The translations under genes and the position numbers were made by a program. The notes under the pieces were generated by a model. The model did not search any database, was not told where the DNA came from, and worked only from the letters and a program-made list of their open reading frames with translations. A stretch of DNA of 64,000 bases, taken from Actinomadura atramentaria DSM 43919 (lineage in GTDB: Bacteria > Actinomycetota > Actinomycetes > Streptosporangiales > Streptosporangiaceae). Each line of letters starts with the position of its first letter. Within the stretch, counting starts at the first letter, position 1. This document shows, one piece after another, positions 23,701 to 32,688 of the stretch. The stretch lies in contig NZ_KB907212.1 in NCBI RefSeq assembly GCF_000381885.1, forward strand, positions 248,001-312,000. Direction: 5' to 3'.

Positions 23701-24366
23701 TCAGGGGGACTCGCCCAGCTCCAGCACCAGGTCGTCGGTGATCTCCGCAAGGCTCCCCGCGACGACGTCCGCGCAGCACAGCGCGTCCTCGCCCGGCGGG
23801 AAGTGCGGCCGGGGGACGGCGATGAGCCGCATCCCGGCGGCGCGCGCCGCGCGCAGGCCGACCGCGGAGTCCTCGATCGCCAGGCACTCGGCCGGGTCCG
23901 CCGCCATCTGCGCGGCCACCGCCCGGTAGACGTCCGGCGCGGGCTTGCCGCGGTCGACCTCCTCGGTCGAGACGGTCGCGAGGAAGTGCCCGGCGATGCC
24001 GAGCTGCCCGAGGACCAGGTCGATCAGGGCGCGCGGCGACGAGCTGGCCAGCCCCAGCGGGTACCGCGCGGCGAGCCGCCGGACGGTCTCGACGGCGCCG
24101 GGCAGCAGCGGCACCGCGTCGGCGTACCGGACGGTCATCCGGTCGATGACCTGGTAGGCGACGTCCTCGACGCTCTCCCCGGGAACGAGCCGCCCCGCGA
24201 GGTACTCCGCCCACTCGTCGGTGCTCATGCCCATGAGGCGGCGCTGCGTGTCCGGCGGCCAGTCGCCGTTCCGGTCGATGACGTAGGAGCGCCGGACGTC
24301 CTCCCAGACGGGTTCGGAGTCGACGAGCACCCCGTCCATGTCGAAGATCACGGCTCGCACGGTCAC
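23701..24366 (-). CDS. HAD-family phosphatase (beta-phosphoglucomutase-like)
   Basis: A 221-residue haloacid-dehalogenase-superfamily phosphatase with a helical cap. Motif I is IFDMDGVLVDSEP (nucleophile D9, acid D11), motif II ASSSPRALI, motif III KPAPDVY and motif IV CLAIEDSAVGLRAA. This pattern is that of the beta-phosphoglucomutase/YcjU branch, typically acting on sugar phosphates or related small phosphoesters; the substrate is unknown. The GTG at 24366 is chosen because GGAGG precedes it by eight bases; an upstream extension to 24441 is not family-like. It probably shares a promoter with recQ downstream. It is divergent from the holin-like gene. Confidence 0.92.
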   Translation of the reverse strand: MTVRAVIFDMDGVLVDSEPVWEDVRRSYVIDRNGDWPPDTQRRLMGMSTDEWAEYLAGRLVPGESVEDVAYQVIDRMTVRYADAVPLLPGAVETVRRLAARYPLGLASSSPRALIDLVLGQLGIAGHFLATVSTEEVDRGKPAPDVYRAVAAQMAADPAECLAIEDSAVGLRAARAAGMRLIAVPRPHFPPGEDALCCADVVAGSLAEITDDLVLELGESP

Positions 24367-24398
24367 CTTGTCCGCCTCCCCCCAACGGCCTCTTCCAG

Positions 24399-24480
24399 GA
24401 TGGCCCCGGGGGCCATCTGGCGATGGCCTCGCGGCGGTCAAAATCTGGCATGCCGGTTCTCATCCGCCGTGATGAGCCGG
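24399..24480. promoter_or_regulatory. two inverted repeats in the HAD/holin-like spacer
   Basis: GATGGCCCC-G-GGGGCCATC (24399-24417) is a near-continuous palindrome close to the HAD start. CCGG-TT-CTCATC-N6-GATGAG-CCGG (24453-24480) lies more centrally. Both could be operators of the divergent promoters or hairpins in the HAD leader. Confidence 0.4.
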
Positions 24481-24543
24481 ACGTCGGGCAAATCGCATCG
24501 CAGGGGGATGCCCGCGGCCCGGCCGGGCCGGGATCATCGTGGG

Positions 24544-24927
24544 GTGCGGATACTAATCAAGATCGGAATCACGGCGGTCGCGCTGTGGGTGGCGACGCTC
24601 GTCGTCCACGGGATCGACGTCGGCGACGCCGCCGGCACCACCGGCCGCAAGGTCGCCACGCTCGTCGCGGTCGCGATCATCTTCGGGCTGGTCAACGCCC
24701 TCATCAAGCCCGTCGTCAAGACGATCGGCTGCGCCTTCTACGTCCTCACGCTCGGGTTGATCGGGCTCGTCGTCAACGGCCTGCTCCTGCTGCTCACCAG
24801 CGTGATCGCGGACCGGCTCGACCTGCCCTTCGAGGTCGACGGGTTCTGGGCCGCGTTCTGGGGCGCCATCGTCGTCGGCGTCGTCGGCTGGGTGCTGCAC
24901 CTCCTCCTCGGGGACGACGACGACTGA
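24544..24927 (+). CDS. phage-holin-family-like (PF04020-type) membrane protein
   Basis: A 127-residue four-helix membrane protein of the chromosomal 'phage holin family' (YvlD/PF04020 type). Segments are at about 3-22, 36-60 (TLVAVAIIFGLVNALIKPVVK), 63-85 (FYVLTLGLIGLVVNGLLLLLTSV) and 96-122. The NALIKPVVK and LTLGLIGLVVNGLLL stretches are family hallmarks. Despite the name it is chromosomal and not evidence of a prophage. GTG at 24544; the ribosome site is weak. The whole gene lies antisense to the 3' end of the giant helicase-like ORF, a complete overlap that makes one of the two 3' ends worth checking. I consider this gene the more certain of the two. Confidence 0.88.
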   Translation: MRILIKIGITAVALWVATLVVHGIDVGDAAGTTGRKVATLVAVAIIFGLVNALIKPVVKTIGCAFYVLTLGLIGLVVNGLLLLLTSVIADRLDLPFEVDGFWAAFWGAIVVGVVGWVLHLLLGDDDD

Positions 24928-27900
24928 CTCCAGCAGGCCCCGCGCCGGGCGGCCGTGCCCCGCGTACGGCGCGGGGCGCTCGCCGTCCGACCCGACCAGC
25001 ACCCAGCGGCGGGTGCGGACGGCCCCGATCAGGAACTCGGCGTCGGTGATCTCGCCCGCGCCCGCGACGACGAGCGTGTCGGCGTCGGGCGCGGCGCCGA
25101 GCGCGAGCGGCGAGCCGCAGACGACGGCGTCCTCGTCCGGCAGTTCCGCGAGCATCGCCTCGGGGGTCCGGGTCGTGTCTCCGGCGAGGAACCGCTCCAG
25201 CGTCTCGATGCGGCGCATCACCCGGGCCTGACGGGAGCCGAGCTCCGCCGGGTCCGGGACCTCGCCGCAGAACTCGCGGACCCGCTCGCGCGAGCGTTCC
25301 TCCGCCTGCCGCGCGCCCGCCAGCTCCGCCTCGTCGAGCGCGACGCGTTCCGCGACGGCGGCGCGCAGCCGGTCCAGGTCCTCGCGCGCGGACGTGACGT
25401 GCTCGGCCGCCGCGTCCGCCGCCGCGCGGGCCCGCGCCACCGCCTCGCCCGCCGCGTCCGCCGCCCGCGCCGCCGCCGCGGCCCGCTCTTCCAGCAGCAG
25501 CGCCTCCTGCTGCGCGTGCCGCGCGGCGGTGCTCGCCTGCGTCGCGCGGTCCACCGCCTCCCCGGCGCGGCGCGCCTCCGCGCGGTGCGCCGCGACGGCG
25601 TCCTCGCGTTCGGCGGCCAGCCGGGCGACCTCCTGGCCGAGCCGCACCTGCGCGTCCCGCGCGGCGACGAGGTGGTCGCCGCCCTCCACCAGGAACCGCT
25701 CCAGCCGCTCGCGGTGCGTCTGGGTGCGCTCGGCGGCGGACTTGATCTCGTTGGCGCGGCGGGCGGCCTCGTCGGCCTCCCGGGTCCGCCGGCGGACCTC
25801 TTCGCGCAGCCGCTTCAGCTCCGGCGGCGGCGCGGCGACGTGCAGCCGCTGCGAGAGCGACATCTTCTGCCGCAGCGCGCCCAGCGCCGACTCGGCCGAC
25901 ACCAGCCGGTAGTAGCTCGCGTGGCCCTCGGCGACGGCGTCGGAGTCCTCGGCGCGGAGGCGGTCGGCCTCGGCGGCGACCGCGGGCAGCTCGCCGCGCG
26001 CCCGGCCGAGATCGGCCGTCAGGCGCTCCTCCTGCTGCCGCGCGGCCTGGATCTCCGCGTTCGCGCGGGCGGTGCGCTCGTCGATCTCGACGCAGCGGTG
26101 GTAGGCGAGGTCCGCGACGCGGGTGCGCTCACGCGCCTCCTCGGCGGCCGTGTCGGCCTCGGCCTGCAGCCGGTCGGCCTCGGCGCGCGGCCCGGCGGCG
26201 GCCTCTTCGGCGGCGGCCTGCTCGGTGACGAGCCGTTCGTGCTCGGCCACCGGCGCCGGGACGGCCTCCGCCGCGCGCTCGGCCGCCGCGGTCAGCTCCG
26301 CGACGCGGCCGGACAGCGCGGCGATCTCGGCATCGGCCGCCGCGCTGCGGCTCTGCTGATCCTCTTCCAGCGCGCGGAGCGTGGCCGCGTCGCGCGGCCA
26401 CTGCTCCAGCCACAGGAGCGCGCGGCGCAGGGTCTTCTCTTCCTGCTGCCACGCCCGCCGCCACGCACTCCCGACGGGCCGCGCGACGATGGCGCGCACC
26501 CAGGTTTCGGGGGCGGGTTCGGTGTTCTCGTCTGCGTCGGGTTCGCCGGAGGGGTTGGGGCGGTCGGCTACGCCCGACGCGTCGGCCGTGCCGGCCGTGT
26601 TGGTCGTGTCCGTCGCACCGGACGCGTCGGTCGTACAGGACGTGTCGGTTGCGCTGGATGCGTTGGTCGCACCGGGCACGCTGGACGTGTCGGTCGTGCC
26701 AGGCGCGCCGGTCGCGTCGGGCGCTCCGGGACCGACCGGCGGCGCGGCCGACGCGAAAGCGACATCACGCTCACGAAGCGGCCCGGTGCTCCTCCCGACC
26801 GACGACGATCGCCCCGCGCCAGGCCGCCCACCGGACCCGCTGCCCGCCGCGGGAACGCCACCCGACTCACTCGCCGACACCGAACCCGAGTGCGCATTGG
26901 TCTCGTAGCCGGTGGCCTGGCTTGAGCCCGATCCTGCACGTAGCTCTGTGCCCGCGCCCGTGTCGAGGTCCGCACCTGAACTCGCGCTTGCGTCCGCGCT
27001 CGCGTCCGCACTCGTGCTGGCGGCCGTGTCCACGCCTGCGCTCGTGCTCGCGCCCGCGTCCGCGCCCGCGTCCGCGCTCGGGTGTGCGCCCGCGCTCGCG
27101 CCCGTGCTGGTGTCCGAGCCCGTACCTACGCCTGCGCGTGCGCCTGCGTCCGCTCCCGCGCTCGCGTCTGCGCCTGAGACCACTCCTGCGCTCGCACCCG
27201 CGCTTGTGCCCAAGCCCGTACCTACGTTTGCACCTGCGGCTGCGTCCGCGTCCGCTCCTGCGCTCGCGCTCGCGTCCGTGCCCGTGCCCGTGCCCGCGCC
27301 TGCGCTCGTGCCTGCGCCCACGTTCGTGCCCGCGCCCGCGCCCGCGTCTGCGCCTGCGCCTGCGCCCGCGCTTGTTTCCAAGCCCGTGACCACGTTCGCG
27401 TCCGCTCCCGCGCTCGCGTCTGCGCCGGAACTCGCGCCTGGGGCCGTGCTTGTGAATGCGTTCGCGTCTGCGTCCCTACCCTCGTTCGCACTCGTGCTCG
27501 CGTTCGCGGCCGTGTCTTCGCTCGTGCCCGTGTCCGTGCTCGCGTCCGCTTCGGGGCTCGTGCCTGGGAGCGCGCTCGTGGTTGCGTCAGTGTTCGCGTT
27601 CGGCTCTGTTCGGGTGTTTTCTCGCGTGCTTGGAGTTGCGTTCGTGCTGGTGTCGGCTGGCGCGTTCGAGTTGGAGCCCGTGGCCGGGCGCGTGTTCGCG
27701 TTCGCGCGTGTCGCCGCGTCCGAGGTCGCGTCAACGCTCGTGTTCGTGCTCGCGTCAACGCTCGTGTCCGCGCGGTGCCGTTCGCCGGTGTTCGTGGTCG
27801 GGGCCACGGTTGCTCCCGCGTCTGGCGCGGTTCCTGGAACGGCGGGTTCTTGGCTCTCGTCGGCGTTCGCGGCGGCGTCCGGTGCGTCGTCCTCGGCGGT

Positions 27901-28785
27901 CGGCAGGGCGTAGGTGAGGTCGTCCAGGTCGTCGGGCAGGGGCTCGAAGGCCAGGGTCGCCGTCGAGCCCTCGGCGGGGTCGGGCGGTGTCGGGACGGCG
28001 AGTGTCGCGGCGGAGGCGTCCGTGTGCGGGACGGGCCGGTCGTCGGCGTCGTCGGGCGGCGGCACGGGAGCGTGCGTGCCGGAGAGCGGGAGGTCCGGAA
28101 GCGCTGGGAGCGCGCGGGTGCGGTCGTCCGAAGGCGCGGACTCGGGCAGGGCGTCGTCGGGGACGGGCGTCAGGGGATGCGTCGACTCTGACGGCGACTC
28201 GTCGAGCACCGGCCGCAGCGGCTGCGTCCCGCCGCCCTTCGGCTCCGGCTTCGGCAGCGTGAAGTCGGCGGTGCGCCCCGAGCCGGGACGCCGACCCGGA
28301 ACGTCCCGCACGATCTGCAGGTCCTGCCGCGTCTCGGTGGAGGCGTCGGACCTCCGGGAGGCCGGGGCGGCGAACTCGACCGTCCCCCCGCCGGGCCGCC
28401 GTCCGCGCTCGGTGTCGGGAAGCTCCGGGTCCTCCGCGAGCCGCAGGACGAAGACGCGCGCGGCGTCGAGCGCCGCGACCAGCTCCGGCAGCCGGTGCCG
28501 GGGCGCCATGAGCAGGACCCGCCCGCCGCGTTCCAGCGCGGCGTCGACGGCGGCGCGCACCGCGTCCGCCTGGTCGCCGGTCCGGACGGCGTCGGCCGCC
28601 GAGCGGGCGAGGGCGGCGGCGAGCGCGTCGGCGTCGCCCGCGACGCGCCCGGCGCGGAACGCCTCCAGCGCCGCGCGGTGCGCCGCCCAGCCCGCCGTGC
28701 CGGGCGGCGCGTCCAGTCCGGCGAGCAGGGCGGCGAGCGGCTCGTACCCGTCGCGTGCGCGCAGTTCCTCGTTCACCCTCGCCAT
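24553..28785 (-). CDS. giant repeat-rich coiled-coil protein with degenerate helicase-like ends
   Basis: A 1410-residue ORF. The N-terminus (1-125) contains GGRVLLMAPRHRLPELVAALD. The segment at about 1210-1285 contains ADTLVVAGAGEITDAEFLIGAVRTRRWVLVGSD. Both resemble superfamily 1 (DNA2/NAM7) helicase segments ('rvLvvAPTnaAvd', 'viiDEAsqi...llvGD') but lack the Walker A lysine and the DE box. Between them are about 400 residues of Asp/Thr/Ser/Ala/Gly low complexity (about 330-745) and a long Ala/Glu/Arg coiled coil (about 765-1180). The final ~124 residues (1287-1410) are antisense to the holin-like gene and acidic; they may be an artefact of a missing stop or a frameshift. ATG at 28785. Function unknown. 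Confidence 0.6.
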   Translation of the reverse strand: MARVNEELRARDGYEPLAALLAGLDAPPGTAGWAAHRAALEAFRAGRVAGDADALAAALARSAADAVRTGDQADAVRAAVDAALERGGRVLLMAPRHRLPELVAALDAARVFVLRLAEDPELPDTERGRRPGGGTVEFAAPASRRSDASTETRQDLQIVRDVPGRRPGSGRTADFTLPKPEPKGGGTQPLRPVLDESPSESTHPLTPVPDDALPESAPSDDRTRALPALPDLPLSGTHAPVPPPDDADDRPVPHTDASAATLAVPTPPDPAEGSTATLAFEPLPDDLDDLTYALPTAEDDAPDAAANADESQEPAVPGTAPDAGATVAPTTNTGERHRADTSVDASTNTSVDATSDAATRANANTRPATGSNSNAPADTSTNATPSTRENTRTEPNANTDATTSALPGTSPEADASTDTGTSEDTAANASTSANEGRDADANAFTSTAPGASSGADASAGADANVVTGLETSAGAGAGADAGAGAGTNVGAGTSAGAGTGTGTDASASAGADADAAAGANVGTGLGTSAGASAGVVSGADASAGADAGARAGVGTGSDTSTGASAGAHPSADAGADAGASTSAGVDTAASTSADASADASASSGADLDTGAGTELRAGSGSSQATGYETNAHSGSVSASESGGVPAAGSGSGGRPGAGRSSSVGRSTGPLRERDVAFASAAPPVGPGAPDATGAPGTTDTSSVPGATNASSATDTSCTTDASGATDTTNTAGTADASGVADRPNPSGEPDADENTEPAPETWVRAIVARPVGSAWRRAWQQEEKTLRRALLWLEQWPRDAATLRALEEDQQSRSAAADAEIAALSGRVAELTAAAERAAEAVPAPVAEHERLVTEQAAAEEAAAGPRAEADRLQAEADTAAEEARERTRVADLAYHRCVEIDERTARANAEIQAARQQEERLTADLGRARGELPAVAAEADRLRAEDSDAVAEGHASYYRLVSAESALGALRQKMSLSQRLHVAAPPPELKRLREEVRRRTREADEAARRANEIKSAAERTQTHRERLERFLVEGGDHLVAARDAQVRLGQEVARLAAEREDAVAAHRAEARRAGEAVDRATQASTAARHAQQEALLLEERAAAAARAADAAGEAVARARAAADAAAEHVTSAREDLDRLRAAVAERVALDEAELAGARQAEERSRERVREFCGEVPDPAELGSRQARVMRRIETLERFLAGDTTRTPEAMLAELPDEDAVVCGSPLALGAAPDADTLVVAGAGEITDAEFLIGAVRTRRWVLVGSDGERPAPYAGHGRPARGLLESVVVVPEEEVQHPADDADDDGAPERGPEPVDLEGQVEPVRDHAGEQQEQAVDDEPDQPEREDVEGAADRLDDGLDEGVDQPEDDRDRDERGDLAAGGAGGVADVDPVDDERRHPQRDRRDSDLD
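26900..27800. repeat. degenerate short-period repeat tract (about 900 bp)
   Basis: On the plus strand the tract is a run of GCG/CTC/GTC/CCC-rich 6- to 12-mers such as GCGCTCGCG and GCCCGCG. On the coding (minus) strand it encodes Ala-Gly-Ala-Asp/Thr/Ser repeats. The repeat has kept several frames open on both strands, creating false ORFs. Confidence 0.75.
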
Positions 28786-28856
28786 CCCGCTTTCCGTCCG
28801 GCTCGGGACCACTTTCTCCCCCGGCGTCCGTCTTCTAACGTCTCACATGAAGACGA

Positions 28857-29864
28857 TCAATGCGGGTTCGCCGACAGCAGCTCCGCCAGCAGGTCGTCCA
28901 GCGTGACGATTCCGGCGAAGCGCCCGTCCGGGGTGTTCACCACCGCAAGCGGCGCACGGGCGCGCCGCATCCGCGATACCGCGTCCAGGACCGTCGTCGC
29001 GGGGGCCAGCTCCGGCGCGGGGTGCGCCAGCTCGGCCGCGGGCCGCGCGAGGGACGGTTCGGTGACGGCCGCGCGCACGTGGACGATCCCGGTCGGCCGC
29101 CCCGCGTCCGTCACGACGAGGCGGCTGTGCCCGCTCGCCGTCGAGACGCGCCGGATCTCCGCGACCGGCGCGGCGGCGTCGACCGTCGTCACGGACTCGG
29201 CCGGGATGACGAGCCGCCCCACGGTGCCCTCCCGCGCGGCGATGGCGCGGTCGATCAACTCGTGGTCGCGACGGCCGATCAGCCCGAGCCGCCGCGACTC
29301 GCCGACGAGGTGGCTGAGGCGCTGCGCGTCCGGGTGGTCGTCCAGTTCGTCGCGCGGCGCGATCCGGACGAGCCGCAGCAGCCCGTTCGTGAGGGCGTTC
29401 AGCGCGGCGAGCACCGGCCGGGACACCTTCGCGAACGCGCGGAACGGCAGCGCGAGGATCGTCGCGGACCGCTCGGGGTCGCCGATCGCCCACGACTTCG
29501 GCGCCATCTCGCCGACGACCATGTGCAGGAACGTGATGACGGCCAGCGCCACCGCGATGGCGATGACCTTCGTCGCGGACTCGGGGACGCCGACCGCGTG
29601 CAGCGGCGGCTCCAGCAGGTGCTCGAACGCCGGTTCGGTGACGATCGCCAGGCCCAGCGAGCACATGGTGATGCCGAACTGCGCCCCGGCGAGCATCAGC
29701 GACAGCTCGCGGGTGCCCGCGAGCGCCGCGGCGGCGGGACGGCTGCCGCCCTCGGCCGCGCGTTCGAGCTGGCCGCGGTTGGCGGCGACGAGCGCGAACT
29801 CGGCCGCGACGAAGAACCCGTTCCCGGCCAGCAGCAGGACGGTGACGAGCAGGGTGACGATCAC
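28857..29864 (-). CDS. CNNM/CorC-type 'hemolysin' membrane protein, distal
   Basis: A 335-residue member of the CNNM transporter / HlyC-CorC 'hemolysin family'. An N-terminal DUF21 transmembrane domain (about 1-175, VTLLVTVLLLAGNGFFVAAEFALVAA and HMVVGEMAPKSWAI) is followed by a CBS pair (about 200-330, ending GRFAGIVTLDDLLAELLS). It lacks the C-terminal CorC_HlyC domain of its upstream partner. Family members are linked to Mg2+ or other divalent cation homeostasis; hemolysis is not implied. The GTG start overlaps the upstream gene's stop (GTGA), so the two are translationally coupled and may form a hetero-oligomer. Confidence 0.9.
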   Translation of the reverse strand: MIVTLLVTVLLLAGNGFFVAAEFALVAANRGQLERAAEGGSRPAAAALAGTRELSLMLAGAQFGITMCSLGLAIVTEPAFEHLLEPPLHAVGVPESATKVIAIAVALAVITFLHMVVGEMAPKSWAIGDPERSATILALPFRAFAKVSRPVLAALNALTNGLLRLVRIAPRDELDDHPDAQRLSHLVGESRRLGLIGRRDHELIDRAIAAREGTVGRLVIPAESVTTVDAAAPVAEIRRVSTASGHSRLVVTDAGRPTGIVHVRAAVTEPSLARPAAELAHPAPELAPATTVLDAVSRMRRARAPLAVVNTPDGRFAGIVTLDDLLAELLSANPH

Positions 29865-31162
29865 GACGCGTCCTGCAGGGTGCGGAGCCGGACCTCGGCC
29901 GGGACGCGCCGCGCCACGGCGACGACCTCGATCTCGACGTCCCCGACCGTCACGCGGTCGCCGGCGGCGGGCAGCCGGCGCAGCTCGGCCATGACCAGCC
30001 CGCCGACGGTGTCGTAGGAGTCGCCCTCGGGCAGTTCCAGGTCGGTGAGCCGGGTGACCTCGTCGATGCGCAGGCCCGCGCTGACGAGCCACGCGCCGTC
30101 CGGGTCGGCGGCGGCGGGGCGCTGGTGGGCGTCGGTCTCGTCGGCGATCTCCCCGACGAGTTCCTCGGCGATGTCCTCGAACGTCAGGATTCCGGCGAGT
30201 CCGCCGTACTCGTCCACGACGCACGCGAACTCCTGGCCGGACTCGCGCATCCGCTCGATCACCCCGTACAGCGGTTGGCTGCCGGGGACGAGCAGCGCGG
30301 GCTCGGCGACGGCGCGCAGCGGCGTGGCCGGGTCGAGCGCGTCGTCGGCGACGGCGGGGACGCGGGCGACGCCGATGACGTCGTCCACCTCCTGCCCGTA
30401 GATCGGGTACGCGGTGTGCCCGGTCTCGCGAATCAGCGCGATCATGTCGGTGACGGTGGCGTCGCCGGGCAGGACGCTGACGCGGGGCCGCGGCACCATG
30501 ACCTCGTCGGCGGTGCGCTCGCCGAACGACAGCGCGCGGTCGAGCAGCCCGGACAGGTCGTCGGGCAGGTGGCCGGAGTCGTGGGAGCGGCCGATGATGT
30601 CGGACAGCTCCTCGAGCGTCGCGCCGCTGTGCAGTTCCTCGACGGGCTCGACGCCGACGCTGCGCAGCAGCTTGGCCGCCGCCCGGTCGAACAGCCGGAT
30701 GACGGGCCCGGCGACGGCGAGGTAGACGAGCGTCGAGCGGGCGAGCGCGCGGGCCAGCGCCTCGGCCTTGGCCAGCGCGAGGTTCTTGGGGAACAGCTCG
30801 CCGAGCAGCATCTGGATCAGCGTGGCGAGCACGAAGCCCGCGCCGAGCGCGACGGCGCCGGTGGCTCCGGCGGGCACGCCGCACAGGTCGAGCAGCGGCG
30901 AGATCAGCTCGGCGAGGGCGGGCTTGGCGATGAACCCGACGACCAGCGTCGTCATGGTGATGCCGAGCTGCGCGCCGGACAGCATGAAGGAGAGCCGGCC
31001 GATCACGGTGAGGGCGCGCCGCGCGGCGGCGTCGCCCTGCTCGGCGGCCTGGGAGAGGCGCGCCCGGTCGGCGGCGACGAAGGCGAATTCCTGCGCGACG
31101 AAATAGCCCGTCGCGGCGGTGAGCACGAGGACGGCGATGACGCCGAGGACCGCGGTCAGCAT
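29861..31162 (-). CDS. CNNM/CorC-type 'hemolysin' membrane protein, proximal
   Basis: A 433-residue full-length member of the CNNM/HlyC-CorC family. The DUF21 membrane domain (about 1-190, YFVAQEFAFVAADRARL, LIQMLLGELFPKNLAL) is followed by a CBS pair (about 215-340, FACVVDEYGGLAGILTFEDIAEELVGEI is the classical second CBS) and a C-terminal CorC_HlyC domain (about 350-430, LPEGDSYDTVGGLVMAELRRLP). Probable role: divalent cation (Mg2+/Co2+) efflux or homeostasis, gated by nucleotide binding to the CBS pair. ATG at 31162. First gene of a two-gene operon. The 275-bp upstream spacer is shared with the divergent kinase operon and shows no clear promoter. Confidence 0.92.
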   Translation of the reverse strand: MLTAVLGVIAVLVLTAATGYFVAQEFAFVAADRARLSQAAEQGDAAARRALTVIGRLSFMLSGAQLGITMTTLVVGFIAKPALAELISPLLDLCGVPAGATGAVALGAGFVLATLIQMLLGELFPKNLALAKAEALARALARSTLVYLAVAGPVIRLFDRAAAKLLRSVGVEPVEELHSGATLEELSDIIGRSHDSGHLPDDLSGLLDRALSFGERTADEVMVPRPRVSVLPGDATVTDMIALIRETGHTAYPIYGQEVDDVIGVARVPAVADDALDPATPLRAVAEPALLVPGSQPLYGVIERMRESGQEFACVVDEYGGLAGILTFEDIAEELVGEIADETDAHQRPAAADPDGAWLVSAGLRIDEVTRLTDLELPEGDSYDTVGGLVMAELRRLPAAGDRVTVGDVEIEVVAVARRVPAEVRLRTLQDAS

Positions 31163-31437
31163 TGCGCACCGGGTCTATGACTGGGGTCCGGCACTGCGGA
31201 CTCTCAACTCCCTTCCGATCGGGTTCCGCTTGTTGAACGCCACTTCATACCAAGACGTTCCCGAGCACAAGCGGCGGCGGGGTGACGTCGACCTCAGCGT
31301 CGACCGCCATGTGTGGATTAATACGTCTTGTGGCTGAAAGTGTCACCGCTCACACTGGTCGGTGAGCCCCGGCGCGGCCCACGCGCGCCGACCCGGCCGA
31401 ACACCGCCAGCACCGACCACCGAACCGCGGGGCCGAC

Positions 31438-32688
31438 GTGACGGAGAGCGGAAGCGGGGCCGCGCGCCGCGCGCGGACCCTGGAGCGCACGGAGGTCGAC
31501 GCCGTCCTGCGCTCCCTCGGCTTGGAACGCGAGCGGATCGGCGCGGCGCTGCTCGACCTCGACTGCCACGACGGGTACCGGCTGCTCGACGGCGCGTCGC
31601 TGGCCGGGGAGACGTGGCGGCGCTGGGACGAGACCCAGCAGCGCGTCGCCCTGCTGTGGCGGCTGTTCGGCGAGTACCAGCGCGTCCTCGACGAGGCGGC
31701 CGCGCTGCGCGACCGCCGCTCCCGCCCGGACGCCGACGACCTGGCCGCGCTGACGCGGCTCCTCACCGGCGACGTCGTCGCGATGCCCGGCGAGATCCCG
31801 CTGGAGAAGCGGACGCTGCTCGGGCCGCCCGTCGAACGCGTCACGCTCCGCGAGGCCGTCGACCGCATGTCGGCGGCGTTCGAGCGGGCCGCCGCCGTGG
31901 TCGCCGCCGCCGACGCGGCCTGGACGGCGCTGCTCGTGCCGCTGGAGGCGGCCGAGACCGCGTGGCAGGACACGGCGCGGCTCGCGCGGCGGCTCGACGG
32001 GGCGCGCCGCCCCGAACTCGACCGGCTCGGCCGGGAGCTGACCGCGCTCGGGCGCGTCATCCGCACCGACCCGCTCTCGCAGGTCGTCGCCGGGCGCGCG
32101 GAGACGACGCGGCTCGACACCCTCGCCGCCGAACTCACCCGGCTCGGCCGCGAACTGGCGGACGCCCTCGCGATCCGGGAGGGGTACGCCGAGCGGACCC
32201 GCGAACTCGCGGCCGGGATCGGCGCGGTCGCGGCGGCCGAGGAGGAGGCGCGGCGGGCGCACGCGACCGTCCTCATCAAGATCGAGGCGCCGGGCGTCCC
32301 GGACCTCGCGCCGTCCGCGCCCGCGCTCCGCGACCGCCTCGCCGCCCTCGACCGGCTCCGCGCCGGGCAGCGGTGGGCCGAGGCCGCCGCCCGCGCCGCC
32401 GACCTCGCGCGTGCCGCCAGTGCGGCGCGGAAGCGCGCGGACGCGCACCGGCGGCTCAGCACCGGGCTCCTCGACCGGCGCGCGGAACTGCGCGGCCGCC
32501 TCGGCGCCTACCAGGCGAAGGCCGCGCGGCTCGGGCTCGTCGAGGACGACCGGGTGGCGGCGCTGCACGCGCGGGCGCGTGACCTGTTGTGGACGGCGCC
32601 GTGCGATCTGCGGAAGGCGACCGTCGCGGTGGCGGAGTATCAGCGGGCGATCCAGTCGGCCGAACACGAGACGGGGACGCGGACATGA
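31438..32688 (+). CDS. coiled-coil protein heading the PknG-like operon
   Basis: A 416-residue, almost entirely helical Ala/Arg/Leu/Glu-rich cytosolic protein that I do not recognise as a named family. It has several heptad-like stretches (about 15-110, 140-260, 300-400) and no membrane segment or catalytic motif. The GTG at 31438 follows GGGG by five bases. Its TGA overlaps the kinase ATG (ATGA), so the two are translationally coupled and expected in fixed ratio. A scaffold or substrate-binding partner for the kinase is a reasonable guess. The 275-bp upstream region contains repeated GTCGAC boxes near 31285-31302 but no clear -10. Confidence 0.72.
   Translation: MTESGSGAARRARTLERTEVDAVLRSLGLERERIGAALLDLDCHDGYRLLDGASLAGETWRRWDETQQRVALLWRLFGEYQRVLDEAAALRDRRSRPDADDLAALTRLLTGDVVAMPGEIPLEKRTLLGPPVERVTLREAVDRMSAAFERAAAVVAAADAAWTALLVPLEAAETAWQDTARLARRLDGARRPELDRLGRELTALGRVIRTDPLSQVVAGRAETTRLDTLAAELTRLGRELADALAIREGYAERTRELAAGIGAVAAAEEEARRAHATVLIKIEAPGVPDLAPSAPALRDRLAALDRLRAGQRWAEAAARAADLARAASAARKRADAHRRLSTGLLDRRAELRGRLGAYQAKAARLGLVEDDRVAALHARARDLLWTAPCDLRKATVAVAEYQRAIQSAEHETGTRT

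Noticed and set aside
21422..23929. An 835-codon plus-strand ORF over recQ
   Set aside because: Antisense to recQ, whose helicase motifs, zinc site and HRDC domain are intact.
24544..24927. Prophage remnant because of the holin-like protein
   Set aside because: PF04020-type holin-like proteins are common chromosomal proteins, and no integrase, capsid or other phage gene is in the window.
26912..27913. A 333-codon plus-strand ORF of Ala/Pro/Val/Leu repeats
   Set aside because: It is created by the short-period repeat tract in the opposite frame; no domain or ribosome site supports it.
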